Source: Peribacillus loiseleuriae (GTDB lineage Bacteria > Bacillota > Bacilli > Bacillales > DSM-1321). From it: 64,000 nt of DNA. Of the stretch, positions 16,124 through 30,116 are shown piece by piece. The stretch lies in assembly GCF_001183985.1 (NCBI RefSeq), contig NZ_LFZW01000001.1, positions 4,865,621 to 4,929,620 of the forward strand. Reading direction: 5' to 3'. Position 1 is the stretch's first letter. Each line of letters opens with the position of its first letter. Both the position numbers and the translations under genes were made by a program. Under the pieces are notes generated by a model. The model was not told the origin of the DNA. It ran no database searches and saw only the letters and a program-made list of their open reading frames with translations.

Positions 16124-16981
16124 TCAGCCTTCTTCAGTGTTACTCATTTCAGAATCAGAAGGTTCTTCTTTTGTACGATCATCTTTAGATTTTGTGCCCG
16201 ATGGATTTTCAATTGCTTTAGATTCCGAATTTTCCGGATTTTCTTTTTCACCTACACTACTTGGATTTTTATCAGCTGCCTCTTCCTTTGTTTCAAGGGA
16301 TGCCAACTGACTTCCGAAAATAGCATTTGGATTTAAAGCAACGTCATCTTGGCGAATTTCAAAGTGGACATGTGTTCCAGCCTCTTCATTCAATAGACTT
16401 CTACCTGCTTTGGCAATCACAGCACCCTGTTTCACTTCGTCCCCAACCGTAACTTTAATGTCTGTAATAGATTGATAACGAGTAACCACACCGTTTTCGT
16501 GCTCAATTTCCACTTCATTTCCAAGCAATGAATCTTCTTTAACTTTTTTTACTTTCCCGCTTAAAGACGCTACGACATCGAATGCACCACCATCTTTAGC
16601 TGCGATATCCAGTCCTTTGTTTTGCATAACCCGATTATTATAAAAGACTAATGCAGCAGCACGCTTTTCTTTGTCAGCATCTTTGTCATAGAAATCTTTC
16701 TTAATGACCGCTAGTTCGGAATCTGTTACTGGCATGTTAATTTTTTCAAGATTGCTATTTACTTCAATTGCAGGTTCTTCCGTGTTATTGCCTATTCCAG
16801 CTGCCTCTTCTTTATCTATTGTGTTGTCAGCTGAATTGTTAAAACTGTTCTGTGCCCAGATGGCACCGGCTAAAATCAATGCGGCACTTGCGATATAGAT
16901 TGCTGGTAAAGCCCAACGTTTATTCAGAAAACGTCGGATAATGGACTTTTTGGAAGTTGGTTTGTTTTCTTCCTCTCTCAT
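16124..16981 (-). CDS. spoIIQ: Forespore protein SpoIIQ (degenerate LytM/M23 family)
   Basis: About 285 aa from ATG 16981, preceded by GAGGTG at six bases; a longer frame to 17038 has no site. A single membrane helix (WALPAIYIASAALILAGAIWA) anchors it in the forespore membrane, with the LytM-like domain outside: GGAFDVVASLSGKVKKV and THVHFEIRQDDVALNPNAIF. The first zinc motif HxxxD of active M23 peptidases is missing while HVH is kept, as in B. subtilis SpoIIQ, which is structural and binds SpoIIIAH across the septum. The C-terminal 50 residues are an acidic, Ser/Glu/Pro-rich tail. Confidence 0.94.
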   Translation of the reverse strand: MREEENKPTSKKSIIRRFLNKRWALPAIYIASAALILAGAIWAQNSFNNSADNTIDKEEAAGIGNNTEEPAIEVNSNLEKINMPVTDSELAVIKKDFYDKDADKEKRAAALVFYNNRVMQNKGLDIAAKDGGAFDVVASLSGKVKKVKEDSLLGNEVEIEHENGVVTRYQSITDIKVTVGDEVKQGAVIAKAGRSLLNEEAGTHVHFEIRQDDVALNPNAIFGSQLASLETKEEAADKNPSSVGEKENPENSESKAIENPSGTKSKDDRTKEEPSDSEMSNTEEG

Positions 16982-17054
16982 ATTAATCACCTCAGCAATC
17001 ATTCTGAACAGATTGCTGGAATTATATACATCTGCCACAAAATTTTTTTAGATT

Positions 17055-17084
17055 TATTTTTTGTTTAACTTGATTTTTTTATGC
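17055..17084 (-). promoter_or_regulatory. Possible SigmaF promoter of spoIIQ
   Basis: GCATA (17084-17080), a 15-base spacer, then ACAAAAAATA. It fits the SigmaF -10 consensus GGnnAnAMTR except for the leading GG. B. subtilis spoIIQ is SigmaF-dependent. Confidence 0.35.
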
Positions 17085-17100
17085 ATGGGAATTATTTCAT

Positions 17101-17284
17101 TCTCTATAAGGAGCAGGGGAGCAGGGCTTCGCTACTTTCTAATATAGCTAGTCTAATTAGCAACTAACTGATGCTTTTTACAGAAAGCATCCCAAAATCT
17201 AACTCCATACCGCCATCATTGTGATTGAACGGGTGTAACGTGATACATGATTAATCCTTTATGGTGAATGGTGCCGTTTTTTGA
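17101..17284 (+). repeat. Dispersed repeat R1, copy C (degenerate)
   Basis: Aligns on the plus strand with R1 copies A and B: GCAGGGCTTCGCTACTT, then CTAATATAGCTAGTCTA, CCGCCATCATTGTGATTGA and GAATGGTGCCGTTTT. It is more diverged and the terminal GGCGTT/AACGCC palindrome is lost. It occupies most of the gap 16982-17447. Confidence 0.7.
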
Positions 17285-17447
17285 CCACTCCCAAAGGAAG
17301 TTGCAGAAGAAAAACTTGGGCGAAAGGGATAAAGGCGTGGTAATCTTGCCGTTCTGCCCTTTTCAAATCACTTGTGCTTTGTTCTTTCACAATAAGAAAA
17401 TTCTTGATACAATGGCAACAACTACTTACTAAAGGAAGTCTTAAATC

Positions 17448-17879
17448 ATGAGAAAATTTTTGAAGCTATTCTTAACGGTTCTACCGTTTATTTATATGGG
17501 AGCTATTTGGTATATGTCTAGTCAACCTGATGATTTAATTCTCGATCTCCCAGCCTCTTCCGTCGATCGTTTCATCAAGGAAGCTCTTCATTTAGTTGAA
17601 TTTGCGATTCTTTATCTACTGTTTGCTGCCGCTCTTTGTGCTCATAACAAATTAACCAGCTCCTGGAGCACCCTGGCTGCCATTATAGCGTGCTTATATG
17701 GTGTTTGTGATGAAATACACCAATCCTTCATACCTGTCCGCTCAGCAAGCCTAATTGATGTTGCCAAAGATGTAATTGGCGTATTAGCCGCCTATTTTCA
17801 TGTGCGCTTTCACTATTTCAAGCATCATCGCGGGTTTCTTACAATTATTGAAAAATTAACGAAAAAGGCTGTCTCATAA
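17448..17879 (+). CDS. VanZ-family membrane protein
   Basis: 143 aa with four predicted membrane helices. The VanZ family pattern is clear: WYMSSQPDDL near residue 22, a conserved HLVEFAILYLLFAAALC, and CLYGVCDEIHQSFIPVRSASLIDVAKDVIGVLAAY with the acidic DEIHQ and D-x-x-x-D residues. Family members have been linked to teicoplanin resistance and envelope glycolipid handling, but most are uncharacterised. It is a lone plus-strand gene between spoIIQ and spoIID. Here the ATG follows AAAGGAAG by several bases. A strong hairpin closes it. Confidence 0.9.
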   Translation: MRKFLKLFLTVLPFIYMGAIWYMSSQPDDLILDLPASSVDRFIKEALHLVEFAILYLLFAAALCAHNKLTSSWSTLAAIIACLYGVCDEIHQSFIPVRSASLIDVAKDVIGVLAAYFHVRFHYFKHHRGFLTIIEKLTKKAVS

Positions 17880-17912
17880 GGATTGAATCCTTTTAATGAG
17901 ACAGTCTTTTTT
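17869..17912 (+). terminator. Terminator of the vanZ-like gene
   Basis: CTGTCTCAT (17869-17877, overlapping the stop codon) pairs with ATGAGACAG (17896-17904), with a GGATT/AATCC inner stem. TCTTTTTTC follows. Confidence 0.88.
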
Positions 17913-17999
17913 CTTTATCTAACAATGTTAATTTTTTGACTCATTACCGCTCATGTTTCATGAAAAATCGTCTGCCCACCAACACTGATTTTCTTAGTC

Positions 18000-19022
18000 T
18001 CATTTTTTAGCTGTGATCGTATTCAATATCGTGTCGGCAGGCTGAATGGTAACACCTTGGTAATAGTACTTCACGATTTCATCATATTTTTTCCCTTCCT
18101 TAGCCATTCCATCCGCACCGTACTGGCTCATTCCGACCCCATGGCCGAATCCTTTAGTCGTAATGACGATGTTCTCGCCTTTTCGCTCCCAGGTAAAGTC
18201 TGTTGATTTTAAGCCCAAGCTATTACGAACTACCGCTCCAGTTAGCTCTTTGCCTGCTATAACCGCCTTACTTACTCGGTGTCCTTTTGTACGAGCCTCC
18301 ACTGTACCAATTTCATTTCCTGCTGGCAGTTTAACACCTAATTTTTTTTGAAAATCAGCTACGGATATTGTTTCATTATTATAAAACTTAGGTGATGATT
18401 TATCCCAAGGACTTGCCACACTTTTTAGATAAGGATAAGCACTTGTCCAAACATCTTCTGAATTCTCGGTATACCCATTGCTAGTTGAGAAGAAGGACGC
18501 TGTGATCGGTTTGCCATCATACGTTAAAATTTGCCCTTTTGTTGCATTTACTGCTTCTTTAATCTTCTTCATTTTCCACGAATAATCGGCCCCCCACGAC
18601 TTCTTTAGCTCATCATCATTTCGATAAACCTGATGCGATTCTGTATCTGTCACATCTGCTCCTTTTGATACACCAACCGCATTCTTGGCAAGCAATAGGT
18701 TCACAATATACGTCCTTGCCGCCAGTGACTGGGCTTTCAATGCTTCTAATTCGAAATCGGCATACATTTCCGATGCCACCACACCGACAACATACGATTC
18801 GATCGGCACTGTTTGAACCTCTTCTTGAGCAGATCGATACACAGCTACATTGACACCTGGCAAATCTGTCGTTTCAACACTTTCTATTGGTTGTTCTACC
18901 GTTTCTGATAATTTGCCAGCCTTTTCATCTTTTGAAAATAGAAGCACAAGTACTGCGGGAATCATAAGTGTGACAAATGCTACCGCTAAGAATAGTACGA
19001 TAATCGGTTTGAATGCTCTCAA
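18000..19022 (-). CDS. spoIID: Stage II sporulation protein D (SpoIID)
   Basis: 340 aa lytic transglycosylase of the engulfment machinery. One N-terminal membrane helix (about residues 5-28) anchors it in the mother-cell membrane. The SpoIID/LytB domain includes [31 protein letters not shown], holding the catalytic Glu, and the C-terminal [34 protein letters not shown]. It starts at TTG 19022 after GGGAGGCCCAGGAG. Context spoIIQ-spoIID-murAA-ywmB matches B. subtilis. In the family it acts with SpoIIM and SpoIIP. Confidence 0.95.
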   Translation of the reverse strand: MRAFKPIIVLFLAVAFVTLMIPAVLVLLFSKDEKAGKLSETVEQPIESVETTDLPGVNVAVYRSAQEEVQTVPIESYVVGVVASEMYADFELEALKAQSLAARTYIVNLLLAKNAVGVSKGADVTDTESHQVYRNDDELKKSWGADYSWKMKKIKEAVNATKGQILTYDGKPITASFFSTSNGYTENSEDVWTSAYPYLKSVASPWDKSSPKFYNNETISVADFQKKLGVKLPAGNEIGTVEARTKGHRVSKAVIAGKELTGAVVRNSLGLKSTDFTWERKGENIVITTKGFGHGVGMSQYGADGMAKEGKKYDEIVKYYYQGVTIQPADTILNTITAKK

Positions 19023-19094
19023 TACTCCTGGGCCTCCCTTTGTATGCTCTAAAGGGGAATGAGCAGAAATGAGTCCTCTAACATCTTATCCCGG

Positions 19095-19241
19095 TTTAAC
19101 AGGCTGTAATATCTCCACGTTCACAGTCTGGCAAGAAGATTAATATAGCTTATGCGGTGATAAACAGCCTGTAAAACCCCGATTGGTTCAACTAACCATC
19201 AGTGGGAACTTACATCCCACTGATAGAAGTTTCACTTTATC
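19095..19241 (+). repeat. Dispersed repeat R3, copy 2
   Basis: Arms ACAGGCTGT (19099-19107) and ACAGCCTGT (19164-19172), then AAAACCCCGATTGGTT...AACCATCAG. A second perfect stem ATCAGTGGGA (19198-19207) with TCCCACTGAT (19215-19224) follows, then AGAAGTTTCACTTTATC. Same architecture as copy 1 at 11.6 kb. The remaining part of the gap (19242-19617) shows no gene or element that I recognise. Confidence 0.75.
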
Positions 19242-19617
19242 TTTCGAATGGAAGATCCCTACATTCCTGCGCCCCTTCTCTCATGACAAATATATGGATT
19301 TGGACAAGCAATTATGACCGTTATTTTGAAACTACCTCGGTGTGCCAATTGCTAATTCATGAAACGATAATACTCCGATTTTCTAGGCCTCCACTTACGG
19401 AGCTGCAAGTAACTTTGACATTTGATGCTTGGTTTTGTTCTTTCTGGGATTTGTCCAATTCTGGTGGGTAATTCGTTCAACTTGGTGAAGAAATCGGTAA
19501 AGGTGGATAGGAAAATATTATTAAATGAGGAAAATCAAAATCTGAGGTATAATCTCTTAGCTTTGTTTAGAAAATTTGATAATTTATCCAAACTTAGTTA
19601 CAAGCATGAAATGACAA

Positions 19618-19656
19618 AAAGGCAGCTGGATTTCATATTCGAATCCAGCTGCCTTT
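19618..19656 (-). terminator. Terminator of murAA
   Basis: Perfect 15-bp arms built on AAAGGCAGCTGGATT (19618-19632) and AATCCAGCTGCCTTT (19642-19656), six bases after the murAA stop. Confidence 0.92.
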
Positions 19657-19661
19657 ATCAA

Positions 19662-20966
19662 TTATGCATTCAAATCGGCTGCAATATTTTTAATTTCAGT
19701 TGTATGCTCGTCGTTTACACGTTCTACATCTGCACCTAGAGCTGCTAATTTACCGTGGAAATCTACATAACCGCGATCAAGATGCTTTAGTTCCATTACA
19801 CGTGTTACCCCTTCAGCTACCAATCCTGTCAAAACAAGAGCCGCTGCAGCACGTAAATCGGTAGCCGCTACTTCTGCTCCTTGAAGATTGGATGGTCCAT
19901 TTATGATGACCGATCTTCCTTCAATTTTGACATTTGCATTCATACGACGAAATTCTTCAACATGCATAAAGCGATTTTCGAATACTGTTTCTGTAATCAT
20001 GCTTGTTCCCTTAGCTTGCAACAACAATGCCATCATTTGTGATTGCATGTCAGTTGGGAATCCTGGGTGAGGCATCGTTTTAATATCGATAGCCTTTAAA
20101 GTGTCTGGGCCAATTACACGCAAACCTTCATATTCTTCGTAAATTTCAACACCCATTTCTTCCATTTTTGCTATCAAAGAAGTGAGATGCTCTGGTACTG
20201 CTCCTTTGACAAGGACATTACCACCCGTAATTGCAGCAGCTACCATAAATGTACCAGCTTCAACGCGGTCTGGAATGATTGAATGTTCAGCACCGTATAA
20301 CTTTTCTACACCTTCGATTTTCAGTGTACCTGTTCCTGCACCTTTAACCTTTGCTCCCATTTTATTTAGGAAATTAGCAAGGTCTACAATTTCTGGTTCT
20401 TTGGCAACGTTTTCGAGCACAGTGGTGCCTTTTGCAAGTGTTGCAGCCATCATAATATTCTCTGTTGCACCTACACTTGGGAAATCAAGATATACTCTTG
20501 CACCCTTGAGTCGGCCATTCACTTCTGCTTCAATAAAGCCATTTCCAACTTTCACTTTCGCACCCATCGCTTCAAAGCCTTTTAGATGCTGATCAATAGG
20601 ACGTGAACCGATTGCGCATCCACCAGGTAATGCTACACGAGCACGCCCATTTCTTGCTAGTAAAGAACCCATAACCAATACAGAAGCACGCATTTTTCGA
20701 ACATATTCGAACGGCGCTTCATCTAATAGCCCTCTAGATGCATCTACAGTAACTTCATTATTATCAAAGGCAACCTCTGCATTCAAGTTGCGCAATACTT
20801 CATTAATTGTATATACATCGGAGAGCGTTGGAACGTCCTTAATAATACTTTTTCCTTCACTAGCCAACAGTGTTGCGGCGATAACCGGCAAAACGGCATT
20901 TTTTGCTCCCTCTACTTTAACAGTTCCGCTAAGCTTTCTACCGCCGCGGACGATGATTTTTTCCAA
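19662..20966 (-). CDS. murAA: UDP-N-acetylglucosamine 1-carboxyvinyltransferase MurAA
   Basis: 434 aa EPSP-synthase-fold enzyme. It transfers enolpyruvate from PEP to UDP-GlcNAc, the first committed step of peptidoglycan precursor synthesis. The catalytic Cys is in [19 protein letters not shown], the fosfomycin target loop. K22/N23 of the family are in [16 protein letters not shown]. Position next to ywmB and spoIID identifies it as the MurAA paralogue; a second copy is at 48904-50190. ATG 20966 follows GAGGGGAAT. It ends in a strong terminator. Confidence 0.96.
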   Translation of the reverse strand: MEKIIVRGGRKLSGTVKVEGAKNAVLPVIAATLLASEGKSIIKDVPTLSDVYTINEVLRNLNAEVAFDNNEVTVDASRGLLDEAPFEYVRKMRASVLVMGSLLARNGRARVALPGGCAIGSRPIDQHLKGFEAMGAKVKVGNGFIEAEVNGRLKGARVYLDFPSVGATENIMMAATLAKGTTVLENVAKEPEIVDLANFLNKMGAKVKGAGTGTLKIEGVEKLYGAEHSIIPDRVEAGTFMVAAAITGGNVLVKGAVPEHLTSLIAKMEEMGVEIYEEYEGLRVIGPDTLKAIDIKTMPHPGFPTDMQSQMMALLLQAKGTSMITETVFENRFMHVEEFRRMNANVKIEGRSVIINGPSNLQGAEVAATDLRAAAALVLTGLVAEGVTRVMELKHLDRGYVDFHGKLAALGADVERVNDEHTTEIKNIAADLNA

Positions 20967-20998
20967 GAGTATTCCCCTCCGCGTCCAATTTCTCTATA

Positions 20999-21736
20999 TT
21001 AATATTCAAATGTAATGATGGGTGTGCCAACTACAAAAGTTGTTTTTTCGCCCAATCCATCTGTTCTTAAAGCAATTTGCAAATTCAAAGATTCGTGTGT
21101 CAATGTTTCGGTAAACATGTTTGATTTTGCAGAAACAGAAATAAAATGAGGTTCCTTTATACTTTCCATTTCCTCGGCCTGAAATAAATCTAATAGCTTT
21201 ATAGATTTTGAGGTTAAAACCGTATCAATATTATCATTGAATGTCCCTTTAATACAAGTGAAAGTTGCAGGTTTCCCTCGAAATATGACTTTTTTCCTGT
21301 CTTGGAAAGCCCCTTCAATAAAGGCTGAATAATCTGCATTCCAGCTATGGCCTTTAGCCTCATAAATCATATAGCTTACAATATGAGATTCTTCTTGAGT
21401 AGACATTAAATGAAGTGATTCTGTTAAATTTGTTTGTGGATCCACATATGTCGCAGTGGCTGTCCATTTCTCCTCTTCAGCTGTAGTTGTCCAGGTAAAG
21501 CCAGGAAATGTTCTTTGAAGTTTTTTTACTTCTTTATTGAAATCTTTCCTTGTATCAATCATTAAAGTTTTTTCACGTGCATATACAGACCAATCGCCTA
21601 TTTCTATATTTATGTTCGATTCTAGCAGTCCAATTATTTTTTCTATATCTGACTTATTCTTAGCTACACTTGTACTATTCCCAAGGAAATTTAGTATCAA
21701 ACCAAGAAATATGATGTATGTTAACGTTGTTTTCAC
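20999..21736 (-). CDS. ywmB: YwmB-like secreted protein (TATA-box-binding-like fold family)
   Basis: About 245 aa from GTG 21736, seven bases after GGAGGG. A signal peptide or N-terminal anchor (TLTYIIFLGLILNFLGNST) precedes an alpha/beta domain that contains LQRTFPGFTWTTTAEEEKWTATATY and ends VVGTPIITFEY. YwmB (DUF1779) is of unknown function; the B. subtilis homologue is next to murAA, as here. The gene starts 96 bases after the DUF1146 gene and ends 32 bases before murAA, so the latter two are probably cotranscribed. Confidence 0.85.
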   Translation of the reverse strand: MKTTLTYIIFLGLILNFLGNSTSVAKNKSDIEKIIGLLESNINIEIGDWSVYAREKTLMIDTRKDFNKEVKKLQRTFPGFTWTTTAEEEKWTATATYVDPQTNLTESLHLMSTQEESHIVSYMIYEAKGHSWNADYSAFIEGAFQDRKKVIFRGKPATFTCIKGTFNDNIDTVLTSKSIKLLDLFQAEEMESIKEPHFISVSAKSNMFTETLTHESLNLQIALRTDGLGEKTTFVVGTPIITFEY

Positions 21737-21832
21737 TTTGAATCCCTCCCTTTTTACCATCTTTTCCGGTAGGGAGGTTTGACATACTTAAAATGTATCG
21801 CCAGTAATTGACAAAATCTTAAAACATCAGTG

Positions 21833-22072
21833 TTACTGATTAAACATATAAGGGAGTTGCTGCGAATAAAAGAGGTAATCTAAGAAGAAATTGCTTACAG
21901 CTGATCCAATTGCAACTGTCAAAAGTGTGTAAAGAACTCTTGCCTTCAGTACGGAGTTTGCTTTTAAAAGCCTCTCGAAATTTAAAGCTTGGAGAGCCCA
22001 CCACGTTACGGCAATAAAAAACAGGTGTGAAACAATTCCAATCAGCGCCTGTTGGCTAAATGCTGAAAACAT
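21833..22072 (-). CDS. ywzB: DUF1146 small membrane protein (YwzB-like)
   Basis: 79 aa with two membrane helices (about residues 10-30 and 45-65). The family pattern SHLFFIAVTWWALQALNFERLLK...ARVLYTLLTVAIGSAVSNFFLDYL is clear. Function is unknown. DUF1146 genes sit immediately downstream of the atp operon in many Bacillaceae, as here. GGAGGATTATTT precedes ATG 22072. The 458-base gap to atpC contains repeat R2, which ends the atp operon, so this gene probably has its own promoter. Confidence 0.88.
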   Translation of the reverse strand: MFSAFSQQALIGIVSHLFFIAVTWWALQALNFERLLKANSVLKARVLYTLLTVAIGSAVSNFFLDYLFYSQQLPYMFNQ

Positions 22073-22395
22073 AAATAATCCTCCTTAAAAAAGCACCCGA
22101 ACCCTATTATAGCACATAACTGTTCGGAACTTGGAATTTTAAAGGATATATGGCGAAAAACCTTCAAAAGATGCAAAGAAAAATAGCAATTATACAATCT
22201 TTCTTTATATCTTCTTTCTTTGGATAAAAGATTTTGGCTTTTTTAGAAAAAAACGTCACCGTTCCTCGGCTATAAAAGCTAGTTATTTTAGCATACCCTT
22301 ATTAGTCAAGGAGTCACAGTAAAAACGGACACGCCTTGATTACATAATAAAGGGAGATAGAGCACCTAACTAAAACATATGATGTTATTCAAAAA

Positions 22396-22522
22396 AGGAA
22401 GGGGCTATCCCAAAGCGAAAGAATCAGCCCCCACATCTACTATATATCGTTTATATGACGTGTAAATGAAACTATAAACGGTAATAGAATGTGCGGTCAA
22501 AACCCTCTTGGGATAGCCTCTT
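22396..22522. repeat. Dispersed palindromic repeat R2, copy 1; terminator of the atp operon
   Basis: Outer arms GGCTATCCCAA (22403-22413) and TTGGGATAGCC (22508-22518). The interior shares CATCTACTATATATCGTTT with the copy at 44.6 kb. On the minus strand it runs into CCTTTTTTG, just after the atpC stop at 22531, so it terminates the atp transcript. The remainder of the gap (22073-22395) holds nothing I can name. Confidence 0.85.
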
Positions 22523-22530
22523 ATTAAGTA

Positions 22531-22953
<423 letters not shown>

Positions 22954-22956
22954 TTA

Positions 22957-25457
<2,501 letters not shown>

Positions 25458-25494
25458 TCATTCTCACCACCCTTGTAAAATTTAATTAGGCCGA

Positions 25495-27027
<1,533 letters not shown>

Positions 27028-27564
27028 TTAGCTTAATAGTTGTCTACTAAGGCGTTCAAGCTTCCCGTTAACACTGCCGTCAAAAATACGGTTGCCGATA
27101 CGAAGTTTGATACCGCCAAGAATGCTGCTGTCAGCAATATTAGTAATTTTCAATGTGCGTTTTCCCACTTTGGCTGCGAATACGGAAGACACAGCTTCAC
27201 TTTCGTTATCAGTCAGTGGACGAACTGTATATACTGTCGCTTCTGCTACTGATTTAGCTTCATTAGCCAGTTCAATAAATTCACACGCCATTTGTGCGAT
27301 TGAATTCGTACGGTGACGTTCAATCATAATAAGAAGCGTATTTTGAACATGGGGAGAGACGCTAGAAAAAGATTGTGTAATTACATTTTTCTTTTCTTTA
27401 ACTGAGATTTTAGGCTGCGTAAGGAAAGCTAAAAGTTCCTTGTCAGAGTTGAAGACCTCTCTGACGGCACGGAGCTCTCCCTCTAATTGATCAAGAAGGT
27501 TTTGCTCTTGTGCAATTTTGAAAAGAGCTCTCGAATATCGCTTTGCTACTGCAACATCGCTCAT
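27028..27564 (-). CDS. atpH: F1 ATP synthase delta subunit
   Basis: 178 aa stator protein, with the conserved N-terminal helical domain ([32 protein letters not shown]) and the C-terminal signature [40 protein letters not shown]. It links b to the top of F1. The start ATG 27564 overlaps the atpF stop by four bases, so translation is coupled. Confidence 0.97.
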   Translation of the reverse strand: MSDVAVAKRYSRALFKIAQEQNLLDQLEGELRAVREVFNSDKELLAFLTQPKISVKEKKNVITQSFSSVSPHVQNTLLIMIERHRTNSIAQMACEFIELANEAKSVAEATVYTVRPLTDNESEAVSSVFAAKVGKRTLKITNIADSSILGGIKLRIGNRIFDGSVNGKLERLSRQLLS

Positions 27565-28082
27565 CGCTCTTCTCCTGCCTCTTGAATATAATGATTAATT
27601 AGTTTTTCTTGATCTGCTTCAGATAGTTCTTTTTCAATAACTTTAGAAGCAATTAAAACAGACAAGGAAGCGACTTGTTCGCGCAATGCAACGATAGCCT
27701 TTTCCCTTTCTTGAACGATTTCGCGTTTTGCTGATTCTTTCAGGCGTTCAGCTTCTGTACGTGCTTGAATGATAATATCTTCACGCTGAGTCTCACCTTG
27801 TTGTTTCGCGTTTTCAATCAGCTGAGTAGCTTCTACGCGAGATTGTTTCAATAGTTCACGTTGCTCTTCTAAATATTTGCTTGCTTCTAACCTACTTGCT
27901 TCTGCAGCATTAATTTCAGATGCAACATGTTCTTCACGTTGAGTCATGATGCCCATTAGAGGACCAAATGCATATTTTTTAAGCAAGAATAACAAGATGA
28001 CAAACATGGCCAACTGGAACAAGGCATCTCCACCGTTAAACTTGCTTATAGATAATCCCAATACTAAACCGCTTGTTAACAC
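27561..28082 (-). CDS. atpF: F0 ATP synthase b subunit
   Basis: 173 aa peripheral-stalk protein: one membrane helix ([23 protein letters not shown]) followed by a long charged helix ([28 protein letters not shown]...). The start GTG 28082 is ten bases after AAGGGAG. It is separated from atpE by 199 bases that include a hairpin, whereas the other boundary overlaps atpH. Confidence 0.96.
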   Translation of the reverse strand: MLTSGLVLGLSISKFNGGDALFQLAMFVILLFLLKKYAFGPLMGIMTQREEHVASEINAAEASRLEASKYLEEQRELLKQSRVEATQLIENAKQQGETQREDIIIQARTEAERLKESAKREIVQEREKAIVALREQVASLSVLIASKVIEKELSEADQEKLINHYIQEAGEER

Positions 28083-28226
28083 GCTTGGTTCACTCCCTTC
28101 ACGAGTTTCACTTATAATAAGGATGTCTTTAAAAGAGTCATACCTTAACTTGAGACAGCCATTTTTATTGTTTCAAAGTATTTTCTTCAGCTGCTTGACG
28201 CATACTGAATATGAACATAAAGGAAA

Positions 28227-28256
28227 GGCGAAGGTTCACATGAAACGAACTTCGCC
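28227..28256 (-). promoter_or_regulatory. Hairpin in the atpE-atpF spacer
   Basis: GGCGAAGGTTC (28227-28237) pairs with GAACTTCGCC (28247-28256) with one bulged G. No strong U-tract follows on the minus strand (TTTCCTTT), so it reads as an mRNA-stabilising or processing structure rather than a full terminator. Confidence 0.6.
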
Positions 28257-28281
28257 ATTTTTGAACTTTTTAATGGTTCTA

Positions 28282-28542
<261 letters not shown>

Positions 28543-28564
28543 TTAGTTCTTAATGAACTTATAA

Positions 28565-29260
<696 letters not shown>

Positions 29261-29282
29261 CTATATTCACCTCTCTTCCCCA

Positions 29283-29651
29283 CTACTGACGTTTTAAGTG
29301 GATAAAAAAATCTATAATAATGACAAGATAAGCTGTCATCAATCCCAGTACTACACTAATCAAATGGAAATATTCTGGATATTTCAACGCGATAATAACG
29401 GCCAAACCGGCTGAAGCAAATCTGGTCATTGTGCCGAGAGATTTAACCTTTCCTCCCTCAGTTATTGCTTGATCAAACTTTTTCATTTTTTGATTTACTA
29501 GCCACAAATTGTACAAACTCAAGCTAGTTCCTAGCAAAAGCCCTCCAAACACAGTTTGGTAATTTGTAAATCCCCAGCCTAATACAAAAACTGCCAAGAG
29601 ATAGACCATGTATTTACTCTGCCTTTTAAAAACGATGTTTATTTCTGGCAT
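29283..29651 (-). CDS. atpI: ATP synthase assembly protein AtpI
   Basis: About 122 aa, four membrane helices (YMVYLLAVFVLGWGFTNYQTVF, GLLLGTSLSLYNLWLV, the middle FASAGLAVIIALKYP, and LMTAYLVIIIDFFIHL). AtpI family members assist c-ring assembly. ATG 29651 (MPEINIVFKRQ) follows AGGAGAT by ten bases; a longer frame to 29702 is less likely because it overlaps the atpZ remnant. The end of the atpZ reading frame lies eight bases upstream. Confidence 0.92.
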   Translation of the reverse strand: MPEINIVFKRQSKYMVYLLAVFVLGWGFTNYQTVFGGLLLGTSLSLYNLWLVNQKMKKFDQAITEGGKVKSLGTMTRFASAGLAVIIALKYPEYFHLISVVLGLMTAYLVIIIDFFIHLKRQ

Positions 29652-29658
29652 CTTTTTG

Positions 29659-29876
29659 TTAATCTCCTGAGAAAATTTTTCTTGCTGTTTGGAGCATCGC
29701 AAAAGTATTTATTGCATGTCCAGTGAGAAGACCGATTGTTAAAAATTACGGCTTGGTGTCAGGCGTTCGGTTCGGCATCCTCTTAATGAAATGCCCATAT
29801 ACAACGAACCGACATATTGTGAAAGAATCGCTGACGTTAATGCCATTGCCTTATATGGCTGCGATTTTTGACGCAT
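29659..29876 (-). pseudogene. atpZ: Decayed atpZ, one frameshift and one in-frame stop
   Basis: From ATG 29876 (AAGGA seven to ten bases upstream) the frame reads MRQKSQPYKAMALTSAILSQ and then YVGSLYMGI, typical of AtpZ, then shifts. If one base is restored near 29788-29794 it continues GIFIKRMPNRTPDTKP, a TAA at 29748-29746, then FLTIGLLTGHAINTFAM and LQTARKIFSGD with the stop at 29661-29659. This keeps the length (about 72 residues), the second membrane helix and the position directly before atpI expected for AtpZ. Two lesions argue for decay, though a sequencing error at the shift is possible. Confidence 0.8.
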
Positions 29877-29988
29877 ATTGTGCATCCTTGCGGTCGAAAT
29901 TTGTGGAGGATGTGAATAATATTCCGATAGAAAAAGACAAAAAAACCGCCCTGAGACTCTGAAACCCCTACCATTTACACCCTTAGTT

Positions 29989-30018
29989 AGCATACAATAG
30001 CCTAACAGGTTATGTCAA
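29989..30018 (-). promoter_or_regulatory. SigmaA promoter of the atp operon
   Basis: TTGACA (30018-30013), an 18-base spacer and TATGCT (29994-29989) on the minus strand, about 110 bases before the atpZ remnant. The next gene upstream, vpr, is on the same strand and ends at 30117. Confidence 0.75.
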
Positions 30019-30116
30019 TGTATGGTTCGTGGATTTTGTCACAGAACGGTAATAGTTAACGAATTGTTCACATTTTTATTAAACCTTTTTGTTGACTTTT
30101 GTCAAACCTCCTTTTT

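Noticed and set aside
16124-16981. SpoIIQ as an active M23 endopeptidase
   Set aside because: The first zinc-ligand motif is missing, as in B. subtilis SpoIIQ, which acts as a structural partner.
18995-19050. GCATACAAA upstream of spoIID as a SigmaE promoter
   Set aside because: No SigmaE -35 at 13-15 bases, and the element would touch the ribosome site.
29723-29962. Plus-strand 79-codon frame before the atp operon
   Set aside because: It is the antisense of the atpZ remnant and has no ribosome site.
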